A stretch of 5,073 nucleotides of DNA from Alphaproteobacteria bacterium (GTDB lineage Bacteria; Pseudomonadota; Alphaproteobacteria; SMXP01). Made by a program: the position numbers and the translations under genes. Shown here in pieces: positions 1 to 5,073 of the stretch (position 1 is its first letter; each line of letters starts with the position of its first letter). Location: the NCBI GenBank assembly GCA_004356335.1, contig SMXP01000130.1, positions 1 through 5,073 on the forward strand, in the 5' to 3' direction. Below the pieces are notes generated by a model. It did not search any database and had not been told where the DNA came from. It saw only the letters and a list, made by a program, of their open reading frames with translations.

Positions 1-209
1 CGCTCGCTGCTCAAATCGATCGCCGCGCCCGCCTTGCGGAAGAAAGAATTAGCCAAGCCGAAGCCCAGGCCATGAAGGAAGTGAAAGATGTTGCCGCCGA
101 TATCGCGGCCGAGGCGGCCCGCAAGATCATCGCGCAAACCATGGACCATACGACCGGCGACAAACTCATCGAAAAAAGTATCGCCGAAGTGAAGAACAAG
201 CTGCATTAG
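1..209 (+). CDS. atpF: ATP synthase F0 subunit b, C-terminal fragment (5' end outside window)
   Basis: This is the last 68 codons of an open frame that enters from the left edge (first full codon at base 3) and stops at TAG 207-209. The product would be the b subunit of F0F1 ATP synthase, the membrane-anchored peripheral stalk that holds F1 against rotation. What is visible is a highly charged, alanine-rich, entirely helical segment without proline (for example RISQAEAQAMKEVKDVAADI), as expected for the extended coiled-coil dimerisation region. It ends in GDKLIEKSIAEVKNKLH, the type of tail I associate with alphaproteobacterial b subunits rather than the b' paralogue, whose tail usually differs. 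The N-terminal membrane anchor lies outside the window. In alphaproteobacteria the F0 genes commonly form a separate cluster ending in b, which fits the unrelated convergent operon that follows. The b versus b' assignment is the main uncertainty. Confidence 0.8.
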   Translation, partial: LAAQIDRRARLAEERISQAEAQAMKEVKDVAADIAAEAARKIIAQTMDHTTGDKLIEKSIAEVKNKLH

Positions 210-244
210 AGCCCATTCAGGAAAACCGGCAAAACAATAACTTA

Positions 245-268
245 GGGTCCGGTTGACGCTCGGGACCC
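245..268 (-). terminator. Possible terminator of the gcv operon in the convergent atpF/gcvPB gap
   Basis: A 6-bp perfect GC-rich stem (GGGTCC 245-250 with GGACCC 263-268, 12-nt loop) lies just after the gcvPB stop codon. Read on the minus strand, the stem is followed 4 nt later by a U-rich stretch, TTATTGTTTT (complement of 231-240), so it resembles a weak intrinsic terminator for the gcv transcript. Read on the plus strand, no T-run follows, so it is a poor candidate for ending the atpF transcript. The long loop, short stem and imperfect U-tract keep confidence moderate. An alternative pairing (224-229 with 249-254) would compete with it. Confidence 0.45.
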
Positions 269-272
269 CGCT

Positions 273-1826
273 TCAATTGGGGTGCCAGCGCAAGACCGGT
301 TTGCGGGCGGCGGCGGTTTCATCGAGCCGCGCCCTGGGAGCAAATTGCGGCGCCGATTTGAAGCGCTTCACATCGCCGTTCTTTGCCGCCAGCACCAAGA
401 ACCTCATGGAGGCGATAAACTGATCCAGACTTTCCTTCGACTCGCTTTCGGTCGGCTCGATCAACATGGCACCGTGCACCACTAGCGGAAAATACATGGT
501 CATGGGATGGAAGCCCTCGTCGATCATGGCCTTGGCAAAATCAAGTGTGGATATTCCGGTGCCGTCAAGAAAAGTTTCGTCGAATAAGACCTCATGCATG
601 CAGGGTCCGGCATAGGGCGCGCTCATCACGTCCTGTAACGAGGCCATCACATAATTGGCACTAAGAACCGCATCTTCCGCGACTTGTCGCAATCCGTCGC
701 TGCCATGGCTCAACATGTAGGCATAGGCGCGGACATACATACCCATTTGGCCATGAAACGCGGTCAACCGGCCAAACGGCGCCGCGTCATCGGCTTGGTC
801 ACCAGCTTCGTCATGGTTTTCAATCAAACGCCACCCGTCAGGCCCATGGACCACGTAAGGTAAGGGCGCGAACGGCGCTAGGGCACTTGACAAAACCACC
901 GGGCCGGCGCCGGGTCCGCCGCCGCCATGAGGGGTCGAAAAGGTCTTATGCAAATTGATGTGCATGGCGTCGATGCCCAGATCGCCCGGCCTCACTTTGC
1001 CGATCAGCGCATTGAAATTAGCCCCATCGCAATAAAACAGAGCGCCCGCCGCGTGCACCGCCTCGGCGACATCGATGATGTCGCGCTCGAACAATCCGCA
1101 CGTGTTGGGGTTGGTCAGCATAATCGCCGCCACATCATGGTCCAGCTTCGCTTTTAGGGCGGCAACGTCAACCCGCCCGTCGGCACTGGACGGAATGATG
1201 TCAACGGCGTAGCCGCATTGGGCGGCGGTGGCCGGATTGGTCCCATGGGCCGATTCGGGCACCAAGACTGTCTTGCGCGCGTCTCCCCGTGCTTCCAATG
1301 CGGCGCGGATTGCCATGATGCCGCATAGTTCACCATGGGCGCCGGCCCGGGGCGACATGGCAATTGCCGGCATGCCGGTAAGTGCCTTGAGACCTTCGGC
1401 CAAGGCGTCGATCAATTCCAGCGCACCTTGCACGGTCTGTTGTGGTTGTAACGGATGGATGTCGGCAAAACCCGGCAGCCGCGCCATCTTTTCATTAAGC
1501 CGCGGGTTATGCTTCATGGTGCACGAGCCAAGCGGATACATGCCGGTGTCGATGGAATAATTGGTTTGGCTGAGCCTGACATAATGACGGACCGCTTCCG
1601 GTTCGGTGAGACCGGGCAGACCGATAGGATCGGTCCGCTCAAATTCAGCCAAACGGCTCGGAATCGGTGCCGGCTCGGCAAGATCGACACCGGTCTTTGC
1701 CATATCACCCAATTCGAATATCAGTTTTTCCTCTTGGGCCAAGGCCTTGTTGCCCGAATATGTCGGCTTCATATGGACCTCCTCCGGCGTCTCCATTGCA
1801 ACGCTGCTCATGTGAGAGGTTTTCAT
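273..1826 (-). CDS. gcvPB: Glycine dehydrogenase (decarboxylating) subunit 2, P-protein PLP-binding half
   Basis: This is the C-terminal half of the split P protein of the glycine cleavage system. With GcvPA it decarboxylates glycine through pyridoxal phosphate and loads the aminomethyl group onto lipoyl-GcvH in the cytoplasm. The 517-residue frame contains the family landmarks: YPLGSCTMKHNPR around residues 97-109, SPRAGAHGE near 158-166, ESAHGTNPATA at 191-201, CDGANFNA near 267-274, and the PLP lysine motif HKTFSTPHGGGGPG at 293-306, with K294 the expected Schiff-base lysine. The protein ends in the familiar LDETAAARKPVLRW region. The start at 1826 forms an ATGA overlap with the gcvPA stop and has AGGTG five bases upstream. 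Met19 at 1772 is a serious alternative (499 aa): it has an ideal AGGAGG five bases upstream, and recognisable similarity begins at about that point. Last gene of the operon. No key residue appears missing. Confidence 0.96.
   Translation of the reverse strand: MKTSHMSSVAMETPEEVHMKPTYSGNKALAQEEKLIFELGDMAKTGVDLAEPAPIPSRLAEFERTDPIGLPGLTEPEAVRHYVRLSQTNYSIDTGMYPLGSCTMKHNPRLNEKMARLPGFADIHPLQPQQTVQGALELIDALAEGLKALTGMPAIAMSPRAGAHGELCGIMAIRAALEARGDARKTVLVPESAHGTNPATAAQCGYAVDIIPSSADGRVDVAALKAKLDHDVAAIMLTNPNTCGLFERDIIDVAEAVHAAGALFYCDGANFNALIGKVRPGDLGIDAMHINLHKTFSTPHGGGGPGAGPVVLSSALAPFAPLPYVVHGPDGWRLIENHDEAGDQADDAAPFGRLTAFHGQMGMYVRAYAYMLSHGSDGLRQVAEDAVLSANYVMASLQDVMSAPYAGPCMHEVLFDETFLDGTGISTLDFAKAMIDEGFHPMTMYFPLVVHGAMLIEPTESESKESLDQFIASMRFLVLAAKNGDVKRFKSAPQFAPRARLDETAAARKPVLRWHPN
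1778..1785 (-). promoter_or_regulatory. Strong internal Shine-Dalgarno before gcvPB Met19
   Basis: On the minus strand GGAGGAGG (1785 to 1778) sits five bases before the in-frame ATG at 1772-1770. It is a better ribosome binding site than the AGGTG before the upstream ATG at 1826, so Met19 may be the real or a second gcvPB start. The same bases encode Glu-Glu-Val in the longer frame, so a chance match is possible. Confidence 0.5.
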
Positions 1827-3169
1827 GACAACACCTGCCCAAGCGCAGATCTAAACGCCGCTATATCGCTTTGCGTATTGGTTTCGGTCGCCGCAACGAT
1901 GAGCAAATTTTCCATCGCCCCGTCATGCGCCATCAAACGCGACGCCGGCATTCCGCCAAGCACGCCCTTTTCGGCCAGCGCGTCAACCACAGGGCCGGCG
2001 GGACGCGGCAGGCGGAGCGTGAATTCGTTGAAAAATACCGGGGTTAACAGTTCAACGCCTTTTAGGGATGACAGATCATCGGCCAGCTGAACGGCTATTT
2101 GGTGATTGAGACGGGCCAATTGCCGATAGCCTTTTTCTCCCAACAAGGTCATGTGAATGGTCCAAGCCAAGCTACACAAACCGGAATTGGTGCAAATATT
2201 ACTGGTCGCCTTTTCCCGTCGGATGTGTTGCTCGCGGGTCGACAATGTCAGCACGTAGCCGGGTCTGCCCTGCACGTCGGTGGTCGCGCCACACAAACGC
2301 CCGGGCATATGGCGCACATATTTTTGACGCGTGGCAAACAGTCCCAGATAGGGCCCGCCGAAATTGAGGCCAACCCCGAGCGATTGTCCCTCGCAGGCCA
2401 CGATGTCGGCACCGAAATCGCCCGGCGGCCTGATCAGCCCCAAGGAAACGATCTCCGGTACGATCACCACCAGCAAAGCGCCTTGTGCATGGACGGCTTG
2501 TGACACCTTAGAGAGATCCTCCACCGTGCCGAAAAAGTTGGGCACTTGAACCACAACGCATGAGGTGTGTTGGTCAATAAGTTCCAACAGGGACTCGGTT
2601 CCGCTGAGGCGGTCGGCCGATACGGAGACATCAAATCCGTCATATTTCGCCAGGGTGCGAACAACCTCCTGATATTGCGGGTGTAAGCTGCCCGACAGGA
2701 TCGCTTTACGCCGCTTGGTGATTCGGTGCGCCATGGTGACCGCTTCACCGCACGCGGTGGAACCGTCATAGAGCGACGCATTGGCCACATCCATGCCGGT
2801 GATCAAGGCAACTTGGGTTTGAAATTCGAACAGATATTGCAATGTGCCCTGGCTGATCTCGGGTTGATAGGGCGTGTAGGAAGTCAGAAATTCCGACCTT
2901 TGAATGAGATGGTCGACGCTTGCGGGAATGTGGTGGCGATAAGCGCCGGCGCCGATAAAAAACGGTACCGAACCGGCTGCAATGTTGTTTGCCGCCATAT
3001 TGGTCAAGGCGCGCTCCACTTCAAGTTCGCCTTGCCCGCGCGGCATGTCGATCAAACCCTCCAATCGGGCCTCCGGCGGCACGTCCTTAAACAAATCATC
3101 GATCTGCTTGGCGCCGATTGTGCGCAGCATTTCGGTGCGGTCCTGCGCCATAAGCGGTAGGTAGCGCAT
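1823..3169 (-). CDS. gcvPA: Glycine dehydrogenase (decarboxylating) subunit 1, P-protein N-terminal half
   Basis: This is the 448-residue N-terminal half of the split P protein, the partner of GcvPB in glycine decarboxylation. It has the fold of PLP enzymes but lacks the PLP lysine, which is supplied by GcvPB. Family landmarks in order: MRYLPL at the N terminus, FIGAGAYRHHIPASVD at 71-86, TSYTPYQPEISQGTLQ at 96-111, NASLYDGSTA at 130-139, EGQSLGVGLNFGGPYLG at 260-276 and TREQHIRREKATSNICTN at 311-328. The length is normal for the family. The start is well supported, because MRYLPL followed by a DR..ML pattern is a typical N terminus. The start codon shares one base with the gcvH stop (TAATG), and only a weak purine-rich SD lies before it, so translation is probably coupled to gcvH. 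The 3' end overlaps gcvPB by 4 nt. Two spots differ from what I usually see (VIVPEIVSLG where a VTE is common, and RLCGATTD where RLVGET is common), but neither looks inactivating. Confidence 0.96.
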   Translation of the reverse strand: MRYLPLMAQDRTEMLRTIGAKQIDDLFKDVPPEARLEGLIDMPRGQGELEVERALTNMAANNIAAGSVPFFIGAGAYRHHIPASVDHLIQRSEFLTSYTPYQPEISQGTLQYLFEFQTQVALITGMDVANASLYDGSTACGEAVTMAHRITKRRKAILSGSLHPQYQEVVRTLAKYDGFDVSVSADRLSGTESLLELIDQHTSCVVVQVPNFFGTVEDLSKVSQAVHAQGALLVVIVPEIVSLGLIRPPGDFGADIVACEGQSLGVGLNFGGPYLGLFATRQKYVRHMPGRLCGATTDVQGRPGYVLTLSTREQHIRREKATSNICTNSGLCSLAWTIHMTLLGEKGYRQLARLNHQIAVQLADDLSSLKGVELLTPVFFNEFTLRLPRPAGPVVDALAEKGVLGGMPASRLMAHDGAMENLLIVAATETNTQSDIAAFRSALGQVLS

Positions 3170-3546
3170 TATCCGAGTCCCTCTATGTGTTTGCGGTAAG
3201 CTTCCGCGTCCATCAGGTTTTCCGTTGCCGGAGTATTGTCGACTTTGAGTTTAAAGAACCATCCAGCACCTTCTGCATCCTGGTTCACGATCTCCGGCGC
3301 GTCGCCCAATGCGGCATTCACCTCGATGACTTCACCGCCAATCGGCGCATACACCTCACTGGCGGCCTTAACGCTTTCGACAACCGCCACCTCTTCGGCG
3401 GCCTCAACTGTCCGGCCGAGTTCCGGCAGTTCGACGTAAACCACGTCGCCCAGCTGCTCGGCGGCATATTTCGAGATGCCGGCTGAAGCCGTTTCCCCCT
3501 CTATTCGCACCCATTCATGTTGCTCCGTATAAAGAATGTCTGTCAT
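3169..3546 (-). CDS. gcvH: Glycine cleavage system H protein (lipoyl carrier)
   Basis: This is a 125-residue H protein, the small lipoylated shuttle that carries the aminomethyl intermediate from P protein to T protein and is reoxidised by L protein. Typical features are the N terminus LYTEQHEWVR, the GISKYAAEQLGDVVYVELPE core at about residues 23-42, and the lipoylation motif VESVKAASEVYAP at 56-68, with K60 the expected lipoyl-lysine. The C-terminal GWFFKLKV and the NLMDAEAY region follow. The length matches the family. The frame stays open for 60 more codons upstream, but those overlap gcvT in another frame. ATG 3546-3544 is preceded by a GAGGGGG Shine-Dalgarno and matches the family N terminus, so it is chosen as the start. 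The gene begins 13 nt after the gcvT stop, and its TAA shares one base with the gcvPA start. Confidence 0.97.
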   Translation of the reverse strand: MTDILYTEQHEWVRIEGETASAGISKYAAEQLGDVVYVELPELGRTVEAAEEVAVVESVKAASEVYAPIGGEVIEVNAALGDAPEIVNQDAEGAGWFFKLKVDNTPATENLMDAEAYRKHIEGLG

Positions 3547-3559
3547 AGTCGTTACCCCC

Positions 3560-4717
3560 TCACTCACCTCGATAATATTTGTGCGGCACAAACGGCAATG
3601 AAACGATGCGTGCCGGGTGATGTTTTCCGCGCACGCGCAATTCGATGGGCTTGTCCAAGTCGGCGTAATCCACCGCCACATAACCCATGGCGATGGGGCC
3701 GCCGATTGTCGCGCCGAAAGTGCCACTCGTCACCCGGCCGATGACAACGCCTTGCTGGTTTAAGATTTCGGTTCCTTGCCGTGCCACAACGCGACCTTCG
3801 GGAATGAGACCGACGCGGCGGCGCGGCACCCCATGATTTAGCATTTCGGCAAGACGGCCAGCGCCCGGGAAGCCCCCTTGCTTGCGCCGTCTTTGTCCGA
3901 TGGCCCAAGCCAAACCCGCTTCTATGGGCGTGATGTCCGGCGTCAGGTCTTGGCCGTAGAGGCACAAACCGGCTTCCAGACGCAATGAATCTCTGGCGCC
4001 CAATCCGGCGGGGCGGACCGGCTGGCAAGCCAGCAATGCCCGCGCCAATTTATCAGCGTGGCGCGCCTCGACGGAAATCTCGAAACCATCTTCGCCGGTA
4101 TAGCCGGAACGGCTGACCCAGCAGGCCAGCCCGGCCACATCCAACCGGCGCGATTGCATGAATTTGAGCGATAGGGCGTCGGGCGCCAATTGCCCCATCA
4201 CTTGCGCCGCGGCCGGTCCTTGCAACGCCAACAGGGCCCGGTCGTCCAACGGCACAAGCCGGGCGTCGGTTCCGATGCCCTGGGCTATATGGTCGAAGTC
4301 GGCCTGCTTGGTGGCGCCATTGACCACAAGATAGAGCGATCCTTGAGCGCTCTCGTCGAACGGCCGGGTGACCATAAGATCATCCAATATGCCGCCTCGA
4401 TCGTTCAGAAGAAACGTATAGCGCGCGGCACCGCGCTTCAGCGCCGTTATTTCTCCCGGTACCAGACGCTCGAATAGGCGCGCCACATGGCCATGGCTTT
4501 GATCCCCTTGTCCAAGATCGGCGACCTCGAGCAAAGCTTGGCCCATGTGGGACACATCGAACAGACTGGCCTTGTCACGGGTATGTTTATGCTCCGCCAT
4601 GATGCCGGCCGGGTATTGAACGGGCAGCTGGTAACCGGCAAAAGGCACCAATTTACCGCCCAATTCCTGATGCAGTGCATGAAGCGGTGTTTTGTGAAGA
4701 GAAGAATTTAGGGTCAT
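3560..4717 (-). CDS. gcvT: Aminomethyltransferase, glycine cleavage system T protein
   Basis: This 385-residue T protein transfers the methylene unit from aminomethyl-GcvH to tetrahydrofolate, giving 5,10-methylene-THF and ammonia. Landmarks: KTPLHALHQELGGKLVPFAG at 9-28, SLFDVSHMGQ at 51-60, NDRGGILDDLMV at 105-116 (the conserved Asp pair includes the residue implicated in catalysis in this family), ALQGPAA at 164-170, SRSGYTGEDGFE at 202-213, ARDSLRLEAGLCLYGQDL at 241-258, SGTFGATIG at 331-339, and the C-terminal PFVPHKYY at 375-382. It is slightly long for the family; a polar stretch at about residues 68-80 may be a small insertion. ATG 4717 is chosen because AGGA lies five bases upstream (4726-4723). 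The frame extends to a GTG at 4732 (five more codons), which has no visible SD. It is the first gene of the operon, directly downstream of the glycine riboswitch, and its start region can pair with aptamer 2. Confidence 0.96.
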   Translation of the reverse strand: MTLNSSLHKTPLHALHQELGGKLVPFAGYQLPVQYPAGIMAEHKHTRDKASLFDVSHMGQALLEVADLGQGDQSHGHVARLFERLVPGEITALKRGAARYTFLLNDRGGILDDLMVTRPFDESAQGSLYLVVNGATKQADFDHIAQGIGTDARLVPLDDRALLALQGPAAAQVMGQLAPDALSLKFMQSRRLDVAGLACWVSRSGYTGEDGFEISVEARHADKLARALLACQPVRPAGLGARDSLRLEAGLCLYGQDLTPDITPIEAGLAWAIGQRRRKQGGFPGAGRLAEMLNHGVPRRRVGLIPEGRVVARQGTEILNQQGVVIGRVTSGTFGATIGGPIAMGYVAVDYADLDKPIELRVRGKHHPARIVSLPFVPHKYYRGE

Positions 4718-4722
4718 CAGGT

Positions 4723-4726
4723 TCCT
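4723..4726 (-). promoter_or_regulatory. gcvT Shine-Dalgarno (AGGA), complementary to aptamer 2
   Basis: AGGA (minus strand, 4726 to 4723) is placed five bases before ATG 4717 and decides the gcvT start. It lies inside the 9-nt sequence GGAACCTGA (4725 to 4717), which is the exact reverse complement of TCAGGTTCC in the conserved core of aptamer 2 (4798 to 4790). The site could therefore be sequestered when aptamer 2 is not folded around glycine; the switching model is inference. Confidence 0.65.
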
Positions 4727-4736
4727 AATCACAGTT

Positions 4737-4779
4737 GGGCTTCGTCTTCGTGGTCACGGCTAAGCCGCGAGACGAGCCC
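4737..4779 (-). promoter_or_regulatory. Large hairpin between aptamer 2 and the gcvT start (expression platform)
   Basis: On the minus strand GGGCT pairs with AGCCC at the base, then CGTCT with AGACG and CG with CG, each separated by a single bulged A. The top contains a small CGGC/GCCG hairpin with a TTA loop. It begins immediately after the aptamer 2 P1 strand. The next bases (AACTGTGATT) are not a U-tract, so it does not look like an intrinsic terminator. It would shorten the distance between aptamer 2 and the ribosome binding site and may help bring the two together. Confidence 0.6.
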
Positions 4780-4888
4780 CACCTGTCACGGAACCTGAGA
4801 GATTTGACGCCGGATCGTTTCGGCGCTTACCCCTTCGGTGAAACCCATGCCAGCCCTACCGGGCAGACTAGGTTTGCTTTCCAGAGTG
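4780..4888 (-). ncRNA. Glycine aptamer 2
   Basis: It opens with CACTCTGGAAAGC (4888 to 4876), a typical second-aptamer start, and carries CACCGAAGGGGTAAGC (4840 to 4825) and ATCTCTCAGG (4803-4794 region). It closes with CAGGTG (4785 to 4780), which pairs with CACTCTG if one C is bulged. After CTCTCAGG the sequence reads TTCCGTGACAGG rather than the A-rich AAAAGGACAG seen in aptamer 1. This segment creates the complementarity to the gcvT ribosome binding site. Confidence 0.9.
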
Positions 4889-4892
4889 TCAT

Positions 4893-4988
4893 CCCCGTGC
4901 GGTCCTTTTGCCTGAGAGTTTCCGGGGCGGTTGCTCCTTCGGCGCTGGAATTCGGGACCTGTGGCCCGTCCAATCTCTCCCGCAAGGG
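4893..4988 (-). ncRNA. Glycine aptamer 1
   Basis: P1 is formed by CCCTTGCGG (4988 to 4980) and CCGCACGGGG (4902 to 4893): nine pairs including one G-U, with one bulged C. The GGAGAG junction follows at 4980-4975, then GCCGAAGGAGCAA (4943-4931), and AAACTCTCAGGCAAAAGGA ending near 4903. The core GCCGAAGGAGCAA differs slightly from the common ACCGAAGGGGCAA, but the glycine-site CTCTCAGG strand is intact. Confidence 0.9.
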
Positions 4989-5001
4989 TCTTTTGACTGG
5001 C

Positions 5002-5033
5002 CTTTCTCCCGCGCTTCACAGCGGGAGAGAAAG
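5002..5033 (-). promoter_or_regulatory. 5' leader hairpin before aptamer 1
   Basis: On the minus strand CTCCCGC (5027 to 5021) pairs perfectly with GCGGGAG (5012 to 5006) across an 8-nt loop, and CTTT/AAAG extends the stem beyond a CT bulge. It would start close to the predicted transcription start. Its 5' strand is also perfectly complementary over 10 nt to the start of aptamer 1 (4983-4974), so it has two possible partners. It may protect the 5' end or tune aptamer folding. Confidence 0.6.
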
Positions 5034-5040
5034 TCGGCCC

Positions 5041-5070
5041 ATTAATTCCCTGCCCTGGCGGCCTTGTCAA
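5041..5070 (-). promoter_or_regulatory. Sigma70-type promoter for the gcv operon
   Basis: On the minus strand a perfect -35 TTGACA (5070 to 5065) is followed after 18 bases by ATTAAT (5046 to 5041), a four-of-six match to TATAAT. A transcription start near 5034 is expected, just upstream of the leader hairpin and about 45 nt before aptamer 1. No other promoter-like pair stands out between here and gcvT. Confidence 0.6.
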
Positions 5071-5073
5071 CCG

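Larger units (their letters stand above)
4780..4988 (-). promoter_or_regulatory. Tandem glycine riboswitch (two aptamers) upstream of gcvT
   Basis: Two consecutive copies of the glycine aptamer consensus are readable on the minus strand, 4 nt apart (linker AUGA, 4892-4889). Each copy has a CCGAAGG core (4942-4931 region and 4840-4826 region) followed by a CTCTCAGG core (4918-4911 and 4801-4794). The class is known to bind glycine and to activate gcv operons in many bacteria, and the position directly before gcvT fits. The linker AUGA and the leader AAAAGA just before aptamer 1 both contain GA, as needed for the leader-linker kink-turn described for tandem glycine riboswitches; that interaction is inferred here. 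Confidence 0.95.

Noticed and set aside
265..283. ACCCC/GGGGT hairpin just inside the 3' end of gcvPB
   Set aside because: Only five pairs with a 9-nt loop, overlapping the better 245-268 stem and the gcvPB coding end, with no T-run on the plus strand; not strong enough to call as an atpF terminator.
1455..2090. 211-codon plus-strand open frame across the gcvPA/gcvPB junction
   Set aside because: It is antisense to two clearly conserved genes, with no recognisable motif or convincing start signal; it is a shadow frame of GC-rich coding DNA.
3187..3486. Plus-strand open frame antisense to gcvH
   Set aside because: It lies entirely within a well-supported gcvH and has no SD or family resemblance.
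3547..3726. 60-codon N-terminal extension of gcvH
   Set aside because: It overlaps gcvT in another frame, has unlikely composition, and the family N terminus begins exactly at ATG 3546 behind a good SD.
4786..5070. 94-codon open frame on the minus strand covering the leader
   Set aside because: It lies on top of the tandem glycine aptamers. Its sequence is dictated by the conserved RNA and resembles no protein family.
1..5073. Mobile elements, CRISPR arrays, tRNA genes or a novel defence-type system
   Set aside because: No transposase-like frames, direct-repeat arrays, tRNA-like cloverleaf or unexplained genes are visible. All coding space is taken up by atpF and the gcv operon.

Overview
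The window holds a complete glycine cleavage operon on the minus strand, preceded by a tandem glycine riboswitch, plus the 3' end of an ATP synthase b-subunit gene on the plus strand. The DNA is GC-rich by eye. A split P protein (gcvPA and gcvPB), an ATP synthase F0 cluster that appears to end in the b subunit, and the protein style all suggest an alphaproteobacterium, possibly of the Rhodospirillales type. That placement is inferred from general knowledge of these families, not from a search.

Layout. Bases 1-209 (+) are the C-terminal tail of atpF. Bases 210-272 form a short convergent intergenic gap with a GC-rich hairpin that could terminate the gcv transcript. Bases 273-4717 (-) carry gcvT, gcvH, gcvPA and gcvPB in that transcriptional order. 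The gcvT-gcvH gap is 13 nt, and the next two junctions overlap (TAATG and ATGA), so the four genes look like one translationally coupled operon. Bases 4718-5073 hold no protein gene. They contain the operon's control region: a sigma70-like promoter near the right edge, a leader hairpin, two glycine aptamers 4 nt apart, a large hairpin, and the gcvT ribosome binding site.

How it works. GcvPA/GcvPB decarboxylate glycine and pass the aminomethyl group to the lipoyl arm of GcvH. GcvT then transfers the one-carbon unit to tetrahydrofolate and releases ammonia. The L protein (dihydrolipoyl dehydrogenase), which reoxidises GcvH, is not in this window. Glycine would induce its own catabolism through the riboswitch.

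The gene content is ordinary, and I see no new protein system. The parts worth a second look are in the RNA leader. First, a 9-nt stretch of the conserved aptamer-2 core is perfectly complementary to the gcvT Shine-Dalgarno/start region, and there is no U-tract terminator, which points to translational control. Second, a 10-nt stretch of the 5' leader is perfectly complementary to the 5' edge of aptamer 1 and also forms a local hairpin. Both are sequence observations; their regulatory meaning is inference.
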